Positions 1-11,448 of a stretch of DNA of 64,000 nucleotides are shown here, in pieces. Where the stretch lies: the NCBI GenBank assembly GCA_034359265.1, contig CP136890.1:83787501-83851500 (forward strand). Reading direction: 5' to 3'. The stretch's first letter is position 1, and every line of letters begins with the position of its first letter. Both the position numbers and the translations under genes were made by a program. Under the pieces are notes generated by a model. It saw only the letters and a list, made by a program, of their open reading frames with translations. It ran no database searches and was not told the DNA's origin. The stretch is from Canna indica (Eukaryota > Streptophyta > Magnoliopsida > Zingiberales > Cannaceae).

Positions 1-45
1 GAGGAGGTGGGACAAGATCCCACGATTGTGTAGCTGCAAGCCCGA

Positions 46-234
46 GTGGCTGAGCTGACAGAGGCACTCCGTAGAGAGCAGGAGCTGAGGCAGCAGCCAC
101 CGCTAGTACCGGTAGCACCCGTAGTACCAAAGGTGGTCCAGCCAGTGGCACCGGTGGTCAGAGCCTCCAGAGCACCTTCTTTACTATTAGAAACAACAAA
201 AGTGATAATTAGAAATAATCAAATTTGTCTCTAA
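46..234 (+). pseudogene. Possible retrotransposon gag-like fragment
   Basis: A short open frame reads through a GC-rich patch (about 20-190). It encodes an acidic/basic helical start (MAELTEALRREQELRQQ) followed by a run rich in proline and valine. Similar low-complexity starts occur in plant Ty3/gypsy Gag proteins, so a retrotransposon remnant is the best guess. The open frame continues into AT-rich repeat sequence, so the end is not a true C-terminus. No zinc knuckle or other diagnostic motif is present. Confidence 0.3.
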
Positions 235-760
235 AAGTTAAATATTCGCCTCTATAACTTTTAGAGACAAATAAGATTGTTTGTCTCTAGAGCCCAGTCC
301 CTAAAAGTATTAGAGACCTATAATGTATTTGTCTCTACAAATATAATAGAGACATATATATTTGCCTCTAATATATAAATACTATTAAAGACATAATTTA
401 TTTACCTCTAAAAATATTAATAGAGACATATATATTTGCCTCTAAAAATATTAATGAAGACATATACATTTGCCTTTAAAAATATTAATAGAGGCATGTA
501 TATTTTCCTCTAGAAATATTAGTGGAGACATTTATATTTGCCTCTAAAAATATTAATAGAGACATTTATATTTTTCTAAAATATACAAACACAGTTAGGA
601 GCATATATCATATTTGCCTCTAAAATATTATTAGAGACATATATATTTATCTTTAATATATATAAATATCATTAGGGGCATATACAATTGTCTCTAAAAA
701 TATTAATAGAGACATGTATATTTGTCTTTAATAAAAGTAAGTTTTATTGGCTCTAAATTA
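195..760. repeat. Degenerate ~34-bp tandem/palindromic repeat tract
   Basis: About a dozen degenerate units alternate the motif tttgcctctaaaaatatt with its near complement aatagagacatatata, so each unit carries a small dyad. Alternation of a motif with its complement resembles subterminal arrays of plant CACTA or Mutator-like elements, as seen elsewhere in this window. No element terminus is visible here, so the parent element is unknown. Confidence 0.6.
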
Positions 761-1433
761 AAAACTGGGCTAAATTTTTTCGCACTATATTTAATTAATG
801 GATATTTTAATTGCCTATAAAATTTAAGTAGAGATAATGAATTTTTCACAAAAAATTAATTAGGATTACAAACAATATATTTATAACTAAAAGTATTATA
901 ATCAATAAGAAAATTGATTACACAATATGTCACTTTCAAAGAAATGCATCTTAAAAAACTAAACTATAAGTTTCATAATAATCCATTTAGACTGCAGCTG
1001 GACAATCTTATCATAATCTTCTCATTCTCATCAACAATCAATAGAATAAAGCTTAACATCAGCAACCTTATAGAAGAGAGAAGAAGACGGAGGTACATTT
1101 GTAGAGAGCTTTGGAGGAGACCCTTCTCTTCGTATCATATGCTTAAGATTCTTACGAAAGAATCATATGCTTAAGATGTTCAAATGCATGAGGAAATTGG
1201 AACATTTAAATTTACTAAAGCCATATAAAGGAAGAAAAACTTGAGCAAAAAAATGTGTATTATATTATTCACATGTTTGTTGTTCTGAATTTAACTTGCT
1301 GATACCAATTTAGACACCTTAGGTTCCAAAGGAACTTTCATTTGCAACAAGGATGGGTTAATTACAAAATGATAGAGTTAGGCCATTCATTCTTATAAAT
1401 TGCATAAAAGGGATTTACCATGTAACCTCCTCC
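761..1433. other. AT-rich intergenic stretch, nothing recognised
   Basis: Very AT-rich sequence. One open frame at 914-1174 has no recognisable domain and no codon bias unlike its surroundings. No RNA gene or transposon end was recognised. Confidence 0.6.
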
Positions 1434-1931
1434 TATGGGTGAAAACCGGCCAAGCAAAGCTTTCGCTTTAACAGGTCAGATTTATATGGTAAAAAATTGG
1501 TTTGGGCCTAGCCTGTGACTTGTTATAGGCTTAAATTTTATCTTGAGTCTGGCCTGTTCATTGGCTTGGCCTGGCCTGTGGCCTGTTTACGAAGCCTGAT
1601 TTCAATATAAAATTTATTTATAAAACCTACTTCCAATATAAAATTTTGGTTTGGCATGCGGACTGTGTTTTATTAAATTAAAATAATATTATTTATTATT
1701 TTAATATAAATATTTAATAAAATAATAATATTATATATATATTATATTTATATATACACCACCTTAACAGATTCAGGCCGTCCTGTCAGGCTCAATAGGC
1801 TTTAAATTGAGCCTGGGCCTGACCTGATAAGGAAAACATGCCTATTTCAAAGCATTGACTTATTTTTTTTTAAAACAGACCAAGTCAGGCCACATGCCCC
1901 TAGCAGATCGTTTGGCCTATTTCCATCCCTA
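1434..1931. mobile_element. hAT-type non-autonomous element (MITE), 498 bp
   Basis: The left end reads tatgggtgaaaaccggcc and the right end, read inward, tagggatggaaataggcc, giving imperfect terminal inverted repeats. The flanking 8 bp are cctcctcc on the left and ccgcctcc on the right, a 7/8 target-site duplication, which is the length expected for hAT. The interior is rich in ggcctg/caggcc words and has no coding capacity. Degeneracy suggests an old insertion. Confidence 0.55.
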
Positions 1932-3819
1932 CCGCCTCCCATCAATTTTACACGAAGAGCACGTTGTGCCCTCTTGTGTGAACCTTCAGATTTGATTATT
2001 TTAAATGTAAGTACACATTCATTGTGCTGACCAGAGTCAATAAGAAACCTAAACACCGAAAACTCATGATACAGTGATATGAACACATCAACCTAAATAA
2101 TACGTCCAAAGTTCTCAACAAAATAAAAAATGTTAAATGTTTTATTAATAAAAAATGAGCATGTCCACCATAACAAAATGGTTGAAGACAAAGAACTATT
2201 GTTTCATCTATCTTTATGACTTAACGTAAGAAAGAAAAATGAAATCCTTAATGTGCATTGTGTGGGGTGATCACTATGAGAATGAGGGTTGATGTTTGGA
2301 AGGTGATATGATCAGCCTATTTTTTTAAAGTAATTGTATTTTATGATAGATTGACTTTGGCTTATGATAGAGAACGTTCCGCTAATGATTGATTGACTAC
2401 CCACAATAGAAGCTAGTATATATTGCTATCACCAAGACAAGCCCACCTTATAGTTTCTGCATGAAACAAAGAAAGTTCCATCGCTTAACATTGCACAAAG
2501 TAATCTGCTATGTTAGCTACATGAAAATATGTGCATCTTAAAATAGTTCTTGTGAAACCCTTCTAATTGAGATCTGATGTACAAGAAAAAATAAGGAATA
2601 TATACCAGGAACATAGACATAAAAACCCCATAAAAACCCAAAATCACAGGGAAATCAAAATGTTGCTATGATACTAGTTAACCTAATGTATCATACATTT
2701 TCAATTTAATACAAGGTTCTGTGCTGCTAAAAAAGCCCCAAGATGGCTTCATTAAAGAGAATAAAGGATGGCCGGTGAATAAAAGCATACATCCTCCATG
2801 TAAAATTGCAAGAAGGATGAGGCATAGCTGCAACATGATTTCCTAAAACTCTGATAATCCAAGGAATTCTTTAGTGAAGAGCATTTCTGAAGCCATTCAA
2901 AAAGTTCTATCAAGCCCATCCGTGAGTAAATTGGATATATTTGTTACACGTGCACTTGCAATCAAATAAGCTTTACACCAACTATGAGAAGAAGCTCAAA
3001 TAAGCAATCACATGCAGAATGTAGCATTAACTTTGACTGTGCATGGTTGAAAGCAAATAAGCTGCAAGCAGATGTAAGTTTGTTTTGATGCTGCCTATAG
3101 TTATAGTTAAACCTTTGATTCTGCTTATTTTGATGCTGCTTATAGTTATAGTTAAAGGTTTGCTCCAATATCAACATCAGCAGAATGTCTACGGTATACC
3201 TTGATTGATGGTTCAACTTATTGTTAAAGCTTGAATTTTTCTTAGTCTTCAAAAAGACAGTAGATTTTATTCAGAAAGGTATATGTATATTGATCATGGA
3301 TAAAAGCAATGTTAATTTTTACATTGCAAAAAAATATCTTCAGGCCAAAAATATACATGCTTGTGTTCCAGTAAGCACAAGAAACCATGTACAAATATCT
3401 CATTACTAGAACAACTAAGAAGCTTAAGATACAAAAATTCAGGTGGAATGCAAAAGGTGGAAGGAAGACAACTAGTGTAGACATCTATATCATCTGCCCA
3501 AGCATTTTAGAATTAATGATGCTAAAGCTGAAGATAGAAACTTCATACCAGTAGATCATCCAGGGAAGTAGAAAATTGAATAATATGTCAGTCCAAGAAC
3601 CTAGCAAAATGAAAGTGCAGATCATCAATTATGTTAAGTTGCAATCTAGTCAAGATCTGAAAGAACAAGTTTAGCAACTGAACCTTCTCTGCCATGGTTG
3701 CAATTTTGCAAACTGCCTATATGAATTTTTCTGAAATCAAGCTGGCCTTTCAATTTTTGTATCTAGTAATTATCTAAGCAATGAAGAAACAAAACATACA
3801 ATAAATCAATTGAAAGCTA
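1932..3819. other. Intergenic stretch without recognised gene
   Basis: AT-rich DNA with only short unsupported open frames. A ~30-bp segment around gttttgatgctgcctatagt is repeated in direct orientation at about 3082 and 3129. No protein domain, RNA gene or transposon boundary was recognised. Confidence 0.55.
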
Positions 3820-4503
3820 CTATTCCGGGGGTACTTGATTGTTGGTCCAGGCCGGTGAAGGGAGACCCAGAAATGGGGAGTTGCACGAGGTCATTGTCGG
3901 CGATGAATTTTGAGAACGACCTAGAGTCTCGAGGTGCACCATGACAATTTGATCTTTCCATGTCATTTTGGTGAGATTGAAATCACCTCCCATAAAAAAG
4001 AGATTAGAAGCTTCGGAGACAATCGAGCAAAGGCTGCTGATAAAAGTGTGACTAAGCGCACGGGAAGGCGGACCGTAAACACCTATGGAATTGAAAGAGA
4101 CACCAATCTGATTTGAAACAAGCTGTGCAGAAATATGGTGGTCACCAAATGAAGATGAGAGCAGTGTCCAGAGAGCATGATTCCCAAACATTACCATACC
4201 CCCAAAGAGCGCAGAGGAGTTAATCGCTAAGAAGTGATCTAGATTTGCAGCTTTAAAACCAGAAAGTTTTTTAATGATACGACCAGACATAGAAGATAAT
4301 TTAGTTTCACATAAGAACACAACATAACAACAATTATCCTGAATAAGCCGTTTGACTATATACCGCTTGGCGAGCCGGTTTAGGTCACGAACATTCCAAA
4401 ATACAGTATTAAAATGTAACGGGTCCATAGCAGATAACAAAATCGAAAACAACCCCAAAGGACCTCCAGGTGGCAGAAGTAGAGAGGTGGGAGCGAGCAT
4501 CAC
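3820..4503 (-). pseudogene. LINE (L1-type) endonuclease domain fragment
   Basis: The translation resembles the N-terminal AP-endonuclease-like domain of plant L1-type LINE ORF2. It shows a start like MDPLHFNTVFWNVRDLNRLAKR, then FLCETKL (the metal-binding Glu motif), GVYGPPSR and FMGGDFNL (the GDFN motif). In this family the domain nicks target DNA for target-primed reverse transcription. The WNVRGL-type motif is altered to WNVRDL, and the frame decays after GGDFNL. No reverse transcriptase follows toward lower coordinates, so the fragment is truncated. The GC-richer DNA at 4504-4870 may be remnant upstream LINE sequence but carries no motif I can name. Confidence 0.75.
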
Positions 4504-4959
4504 AAAAGAGGCATGACATACTCAATGCAAGGCTTGCATGCACCTGTGTAGAAGCAAAGTTGGAAGAAGAAGCTCCCGCGACAAAGAAAAAGCAAAATTT
4601 GGCTTTAACTCTAGAGCAAACATCAAACGGGGGTGGACAGGGCATCAAGAAACGGGAGGCCGCTGCAGTATCCGGAATAGGCAAACGTTCAAAGGGCTAT
4701 CAGGTCCGGCAAGGCCGGGAGGGCAGCGGCAGAGAGGAAGCCCAAAGGATGAGCAGCCGAAGACGGAGGAGAATGGGAGAATAGTGGTAGCGCAAGCTTT
4801 AGAGACATCAAAACATCTACCAACAGGAGGTGGGTCGCGATCCGAAGCTCGATCCTCCGCAGGTTCCTCCTCAACACATTTTGTTATATGTGTTTATTTT
4901 TGGGATACTCTAATAGGAAAAGAAGTAAGCTTTGCATTTACTATTTGTTCTTGCCTAAG
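4504..4959. other. GC-richer stretch, possibly LINE 5' remnant
   Basis: Overlapping open frames on both strands here (for example 4470-4784 and 4538-5053 on +) encode Arg/Lys/Ser-rich products with no recognised domain. Because the adjoining LINE endonuclease starts at about 4430 on the minus strand, this could be upstream LINE sequence. That is inference from position only. Confidence 0.3.
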
Positions 4960-5290
4960 TCAGGGTGATACGCATCTTCTGGTCCAGTGCGACTCCGGCG
5001 GGGGACCCACAAAAATAGTCCACACTCAAATAAGAAGAAATTTTAAGAGATGAATATATAATTGAAATCGAGAGTATACCTGATATGTGTGTGTCTGTAT
5101 ATAATGCAAGATAAGAGATGTCCTAAGCAATGATACCTATTTGAATCTTGGAGAGATTCGGATGGAGCCGCCAGATTAAGTAACATCCGACTTGACTTGA
5201 GTCTGATTCATGAGTGTTGGCACTTTTGAATTTAATCTGACCAAGCCTAAGATGCCAATCCTAGTCCACTATTTTCAATCTATAAGGAAT
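4960..5290 (-). repeat. LTR-like fragment, Tat-type family (copy a)
   Basis: This segment shares words in the same order with copies at 9545-9960 and 29328-29760. They include a GC-rich ctccggcgggg/ctccggtgg block, agagtatacctgat, a ...gacttgagtctgattcatgagtgttgg... block and the nearby loss of ...caatccactgcc. The 29.3-kb copy is the 5' LTR of a Tat-like gypsy element, so the others are best read as solo LTRs or LTR fragments. Confidence 0.45.
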
Positions 5291-5829
5291 GAATAAAGAA
5301 TTTGAATAGCTATTCATTATATTTAAAACACAACCACACGTGGCAATAGAAATAGTTATTCCATTCCTCACATGTGACGTCAGGAGGACAACTGTATGAC
5401 TCACATTAGTCCACAGTCAATCTTTCGCATCATCTATTTAATTTTCTTTTTAATCAACAATTGTATTTGGAAATAATAACTAATAATCGGAAAAAGAAAA
5501 AAAGCTCACTGCTAAGATTTTAGGCTGAGAGATAAGTTACTTCCCTAGCTACTTGTTTAGTACTTTTATTTGATCACAAAAAATTACCAAGATATTTGGA
5601 TTAATTAAAAATTATAAATTAGCATGCTTTTGCGTGTTCTGGTCATGACTAAACTTGTTCGGTTGGATTTCTTCAACCCATATTACTTGTTTTACTATGA
5701 CTTGTGCATTTACATTAATCTTTGACCAATTTGTTTGATTTGACTACTCCCATCTTTTGTAATTGATGACCTTAATTTATTTCATATATTTATCATCTTC
5801 AATCGGAAATATATTAATTGATTATTATA
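5291..5829. other. AT-rich intergenic stretch
   Basis: No coding frame, RNA gene or transposon end was recognised between the two oppositely oriented LTR-like fragments that flank it. Confidence 0.6.
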
Positions 5830-6245
5830 TTTATAGGGTACAGGACTGGACCGGCACTTTGGATCTGGCCGGAATAGACTCAGAATTGTCCACATCCCTG
5901 AATCAAACTCAAGTCCAACCAGGCACGCACTGCTTAGTTCCACGGCTACGCCCAATCATACAAGGATATTCATGTCATCATTAATTACAAGATATTCGTC
6001 AATTATGAACCCGATATTTTTAGGATTAGTCTCAACCTATTCCAGATGCATTATCGTCAGACATTCCTTAATCTTACATTATATACAGACATGATGTACA
6101 TCAGGTACATCTAGATTTCAATTTCATATACCCGCATATGGAATTTCTTATTATTTGAGCATCAGAGTGTCTTTGCAGGTCCTCCCCTCGTCGAAGCTGC
6201 ACCGGACTAGGAGACGCGTCGGACGACGGACTGCATCACCCCGAC
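5830..6245 (+). repeat. LTR-like fragment, Tat-type family (copy b, opposite orientation)
   Basis: Read on the plus strand this is the reverse complement of the pattern in the copies at 9545-9960 and 29328-29760. It shows a gaatcaaactcaagtccaac block, then tgagcatcagagtgtctttg followed by gcaggtcctcccctcgtcg. The matching end at 9548-9575 reads tgcaaagacactctgatgct. No protein is encoded. Confidence 0.5.
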
Positions 6246-6550
6246 TTTAGGAAAGAACGGGTACAAATATTCTTCTATTTTTATCTCCAAAAGTATATGT
6301 TCTTGCTATTATATATATTTCAATTAAGATTATTAGGAAAATGTACTTAATTAATTTTAGTTTATATATTCGAAAAAAAAACTCATCTATCAACCAAGCA
6401 AACAAAAAACTAGTTTGATTATACAAACAAATAATTACTAGCAAAATAACAAGCAATTGCTTTAATTACAGAAGCACAAATAACAAAATAATTTGATTAC
6501 AAAGAATAACAAATGAATCAATAACTAACAAAATCTAAACAAAATCTAAA

Positions 6551-7645
6551 TTAAACGACAGCCCCCAAAAAGCCAAATGCCAAAACCGCCAAAGCCCATG
6601 CGATTTCTCGCCCCCGCCCTGACCTCGTGGCCAACCCTGCGCCGCCGCTGTTCATCTCCGGGCTGCTCGTCGTCGTCGACGACGGCGTCGGCCCCTTATA
6701 GTTCGGGTTGCTCCCGTAGAGGCTCTGAATCCCCTCGACGTCGTCGCTCGCGAGCTCCACCTTCTTCGTCCTCGTCTTGATCGTGGGGTACATGATGGCG
6801 TCCGCCTCCGACGTGTGGCCGAGCCCCAGCAGGTGGCCGATCTCGTGCACCGCCACCGACTCCAGGTCCACCGCCACGTCCGAACTCGCCTCCGTCACGT
6901 CCCCCTCCGCCACCCACGCCTCCGCCGCGTCGAGGTGGAACCGCCCGTCCGTCGGCGAGAACGCGTGCGCCAGCGTCCCCAGCACGCCGTCGAACGGCTC
7001 GCCGTCGCCGTGCGCGCCGCTGTAGAATCCGATGGTGATGTCCGCGTCCGCCGCCGATTCCACCTCCGTGAAGTTGAGCGTCGTCGCGGCGGACCACCGC
7101 CCAAAGGCGCGGGCGAAGACGGCCTTCAGCGCGGACACGTCGATGGAGACGGCGGAGGTGTCGGTGATGGCGTACGTGAGGTCGGTCTTGTCTCCGGGCC
7201 AGGTGGGGGTGCCAGGGAAGTAGGAGAAGAGGTTTCGGCCGCGGAGCTCAGAGGAGTTCATGGTGGAGGTGCCATTTACGACGTCAGCGACACCGCAGCG
7301 GGGCACGACGAGCTGTTCGAGGGTGGTCTCATCGAGCTCGCCAGTGATGTTGAGGCCGAAGTTGCGTTGGTACATCCTGATAGCTGCCTCGAGGTCGCCA
7401 TCGAAGGCGTCGGTGAAGTTGGGGGCGACGGGGAGGTATCCGAAGTGGTTGAGATAGTGCTTGAGGTCACGGAGGCCGGGCCAGTCCTCACCGAAGCGGC
7501 AGCCGGAGAGATTCTTGAAGGGGAGCCATGGGTTAGCGGCGGGCACCGGAGGGAAATTGAAGGGGGAGGCGGAGACTGATGAGACGAGGGCGGCGGCGGC
7601 TGCAGCGACAATGAGGAGGGTGATGCAGGCGGAGGAGGAGCTCAT
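6551..7645 (-). CDS. Plant matrix metalloproteinase (matrixin, M10A), GPI-anchored type
   Basis: A complete single-exon gene of 364 aa encodes a secreted zinc endopeptidase of the plant extracellular matrix. Residues 1-26 form a signal peptide (hydrophobic core, cleavage likely after VSA). The propeptide has a peptidoglycan-binding-like helical region (about 52-112) and the cysteine switch PRCGVAD at 115-121, whose Cys holds the zinc until activation. The catalytic domain (about 148-312) carries HEIGHLLGLGH at 267-277 with all three zinc His and the catalytic Glu, plus the Met-turn Met285. A Ser/Thr-rich linker and a C-terminal hydrophobic tail (347-364) suggest a GPI anchor. Plant MMPs are typically intronless, about 340-400 aa and lack hemopexin, as here. 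The start is fixed by the signal peptide, and an A/T-rich TATA element lies about 70-85 bp upstream. Coding sequence is GC-rich and intact. Physiological substrates cannot be read from sequence. Confidence 0.95.
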   Translation of the reverse strand: MSSSSACITLLIVAAAAAALVSSVSASPFNFPPVPAANPWLPFKNLSGCRFGEDWPGLRDLKHYLNHFGYLPVAPNFTDAFDGDLEAAIRMYQRNFGLNITGELDETTLEQLVVPRCGVADVVNGTSTMNSSELRGRNLFSYFPGTPTWPGDKTDLTYAITDTSAVSIDVSALKAVFARAFGRWSAATTLNFTEVESAADADITIGFYSGAHGDGEPFDGVLGTLAHAFSPTDGRFHLDAAEAWVAEGDVTEASSDVAVDLESVAVHEIGHLLGLGHTSEADAIMYPTIKTRTKKVELASDDVEGIQSLYGSNPNYKGPTPSSTTTSSPEMNSGGAGLATRSGRGREIAWALAVLAFGFLGAVV

Positions 7646-7713
7646 GGCTTCAATTTGGAAGGAAAGGAGAGGGAAGAAGAAGAAGTAGTTGATGAGGGCA
7701 GTTATTAGTTTCC

Positions 7714-7729
7714 TTATATATATATATTA
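7714..7729 (-). promoter_or_regulatory. Probable TATA box of the metalloproteinase gene
   Basis: On the minus strand the sequence reads ttaatatatatataagga about 70-85 bp upstream of the metalloproteinase ATG, a plausible distance allowing for a short 5' UTR. TA-rich tracts are common in the region, so this is a positional call. Confidence 0.45.
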
Positions 7730-9544
7730 ATTAGCATTTCATGAAGTCTGGAAGGAGTTGATGAATTCAAATTTGGACTGGCAACTTGGTATATAAAATT
7801 GAGTGCTCAAATTTATTAAGTTAACTGTAGGTTTTTTACTCTCTATTATATTTGCTAATTAAACAATAATTGTCATTTGTCTGAGAAATGATATCATTTT
7901 TATTCTTGTTCATTTTTTCTAATTAAAGAAATATATCTTGATGCATGCTGTAAGCTTATAATCAATTAGAAGGTTCTTGGAGGAAATTGGCAAAGGATGA
8001 AAGCATGCATGTTGATTAGTTAAACCAATCCAGGGTTTGACTGTCTTTAGGTTTGACCAGTTTTTGACCAAGGATTGATATTTCTAGCCGAAATCTAGAC
8101 CAAATCCGGTCCAATATTGTTGCTTGGGAAGAACTTTTAAGAATGAATTCATTATACAAATTAGCAATTTCTTTCTTCTGTCATTCTGTGGTTGTGTAAT
8201 ATTAACATTGGTTAGGAAACAGAAGATCGAAGCCATTTTTTAATGCACAAAGAGAATTAATCTTCATCAATTAAACAAAGAGAAAGAGAGAAATAAAAAG
8301 AAGTATTTTGCAAGGTCAATTAATGCACACGTATATATTTCCGTGGCAAGAAAGACATCAATTCATGTTGGTTAATTTGGGTTTTGGTGAGAAAAAGATA
8401 ACTTGCATGTGTGAATTAAGAAAACAGAAGGAAGATTGGATTGAGTGGTTTAGTCTAACATTTGAAGCCATATATGTTAGCGTGTGGGACTCTTTCAATT
8501 TGGATATACCATTCTCAAGAGCAGATGTTGACATCCTGATCTTTGACCAAGAAATATATATATATATATATATTAATTAAGCCTAAAATGAAAGCAATGA
8601 ATCCAGTCTAGCTTATATATATATCATGAAAACAATATGGAGTAGTCGATCGAGTGCTCATGTCTTTGGAATTAATTAGTAACTAATAATCAACAAAGCT
8701 AAATCGCCAATTAAGAAGCTTTCTGAGATCAGAAGAGTACACAAGATAGTGATGGAATTCAGTTAAATATATATATGAAGGACTTGAATTAATCAGCAAA
8801 TTACATGAACCATAATATGAGTTGATATTACTTTTTCAACGCTTAAATATATTAAAAAGGAGTCATTAATTGCCATGAAATTTATACCACATATATCCAT
8901 GCTTAAATTGATATATATAGGGAAAATTAATTATACACAAAACTAAACTAGAAAACAAAAAGAATTACATATCTGATGAGCTGAATAAGGTAATATATTA
9001 AATAGATAACAAGAAGTTCCACATCATTAATATAAGAGTTTCAATATATATTTCTTATTCTTGGCACTATGTGATTGGACCACCTAACCATCAGAAAGTA
9101 TCATTGTCTTCATTTGAAATATTCTCTAGCTATAAAAATTGAATTGAATGTTTTTGGCTGGTTAAAAACACAGGAGTTTAGAGCATATATTAATTAATTC
9201 TGCGTTGATTTTAATATATAAGAATTTTCTAACAAGATTTTTAAGCATGTGAGAAAAAATTGCTTGAAGGGTGGGTCAAAGTCCAGCCACCATGAAATCT
9301 GTATAAAGAACTTGCAATGTGACTATATATATAAGGGAGAGAAAAGTCCGCAGAGTTGCAGACAACTTTGAATTACTAGACTCCTTAATTACACGCTTTG
9401 ATAATTACAAATATTAAAATACATCATCAAGCAAACCTTTTAAAAAATTTAGAAGATTCAGTTATATATATATATATATATATATAAGAATATTGCATCT
9501 TACAAATTGCATCTATTGAAGTCGGGATGATGCAGATATATTTC
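7730..9544. other. AT-rich intergenic stretch with TA microsatellites
   Basis: No gene was recognised. Several short (TA)n runs occur (about 8553-8572 and 9462-9485). The open frame at 8308-8580 has no recognised domain and ends in a TA microsatellite. Confidence 0.6.
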
Positions 9545-9960
9545 CGCAATCTGCAAAGACACTCTGATGCTCAAGTGAGAGAATCACAAGTAACATGTAT
9601 GAAAATTAGAATCAAGAGTATACCTAATTAATGTGTGTCATGTTTGTTTTTTTTAATTATGAGGCATGACGATGACGTCTCTTGGAATCTTGTGGCCAGA
9701 GATATGCCCTGAATAGGTTGATGTTTATCTCTAAGATGACAGACTCATTATTTCCAATCCTTGAAAATAAATGAAGGGTGTTGATATCATTTTTTGGCCA
9801 CATGGAGCTCCCGGCTAAGTTTGTAGTTCGTTCGACCTGAGTCTAGTTCATGGGTTGGGGCGCTTCTAGGCCTGGTCCGGTCAGACCCAAAGAGCTAGCC
9901 CAATCCACTGCCCTCGAGCTTGGGCGGAATTCAAGGACTTAGTGCCGAGCTCTAATAATG
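9545..9960 (-). repeat. LTR-like fragment, Tat-type family (copy c)
   Basis: This segment begins tgcaaagacactctgatgct and runs through caagagtatacct, tcgacctgagtctagttcat, ggtcagacccaaagagctag. The same ordered blocks occur at 29400-29740. It is therefore a diverged copy of the LTR of the element at 24-29.8 kb. The following DNA to about 10600 is somewhat GC-richer and may be more of the same LTR, but I cannot align it to another copy by eye. Confidence 0.5.
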
Positions 9961-10619
9961 TGTCGACCTCTTTGGTTTGCCAAGCTCTAGTATATGTCAA
10001 GCTTTTGACCTCAGGCTGGTTATATGATCACTTGTTGTGTTCCGTCCTTAGTCAAATTATTGAAGTAGGAGAACTCAATGTGCTTCGATTTTGTCGTTTC
10101 GCGATCTTTGATTTCTGTGCTCAATGTGGCGGGGGGAAGGGATACCATTTTCACGTGCACGCCGCCTATATATATATCAACGCTTGTCCAACATTTAATT
10201 CTGACATGGGGTAATTATGACATGGAGATTCGATTGTCCATTTTTGAGGCACTTGAGTACCTGTTGCTGGTTGGCAGGCTTTGTCTCGTTAACGGGGTGT
10301 GACTAGTGGCCGTTAGATGAGTAGGTTCTCTCGAGTCCTTAAAAGCCACATTCCTCTCATTTTCCTTGTGTCTTAAGCTTTGACATGGAATGGGGAGTGT
10401 TACAAATTTTCATACCTCCGGCTCGAGCTATGAGGACCCTCGTCGGCAATCTCGCTATTTCGTTCATCATTTTGTCAGTCCTTGATCGACCATTTTTAAT
10501 GAATTTCTTTGACCTTGTTAATTATTTATTGAAGTTGGCCTAAGTAGGTGTAGACTCATTCTTCGTCTGTCTAAGTTCCTCGCATCATCAGTTTAATGGA
10601 GAAGAACGTCATCCTTGCA

Positions 10620-10985
10620 GGTGTAAACATATAATACGTACTATATATCGATCAATAGTATGTATTATAAACTTGTAACTAATATGAATACTTACTATAA
10701 GTTATGAAACTTGTAGTACATATTACAAGTTGTAACAAGTTTATTATTATAATTAATACATATCAATAGTATGTATTGTAAAAAATATGTACTATTGTTA
10801 TAAACTTGTAACTAATATGTATCAATAGTACGTATTGTAACAAGTTTATTATTATAACTAATATGTATTAATATGTACTATTGATCAATAGCATGTATTA
10901 TAAACTTGTAACTAATATGAATATATACTTACTATTATTATTATAACTTGTAACTAATCGATCAATAGTACTTATTATAATAAAA
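10620..10985. repeat. Degenerate short-period repeat (tagtatgtattataaacttg)
   Basis: The words aatagtatgtattataaact and tgtaactaatatgaatactt recur in variable order at least six times, giving an almost pure A/T/G tract with many small dyads. No coding potential is present. This may be a decayed satellite-like tract. Confidence 0.6.
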
Positions 10986-11448
10986 CCACTGCCCTGTATA
11001 GGCAAAGAAACACACACTTAAATGATATAGGGAATTTAATTACAAAAGAAATAAACTTTCGTTGAGAGGTTTCAGATTATATAGGAAATTTGATTTATAC
11101 TAGAAATTTGGGCCATTTCTATTTCATTCCATCTCAGTGTCTCATGTATAGAAGCACAACCAAATGAATCAAATTACAGAAGAGAATTAAGTGAAAATAA
11201 AATAGCACAGAATGGGCTCTTTGAAATGTTATCAATTAACAAGGATAATATGCTCAAATTAATTGTAAATTTTTTGTCTTTTTTCTTTAATTTGTAATTT
11301 TTTATTTTGAAAACAAAGACACATCATGAAGATGCGGCCATCGAAGCAAAACTTACTTACATTACTGCAAATTAAAGTAGTACCTATATATAAGGTGAAT
11401 CTGGATTAAGCCTAATTAATAATCTTTGTTACGAAAAAAAGACAAATA

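Noticed and set aside
914..1174. 86-aa plus-strand open frame
   Set aside because: AT-rich, no domain, no codon bias and no upstream promoter; likely chance.
6577..7688. Long plus-strand open frames (up to 254 aa) over the metalloproteinase gene
   Set aside because: They are antisense shadows of a GC-rich coding exon; no domain is recognisable and the minus frame is a complete matrixin.
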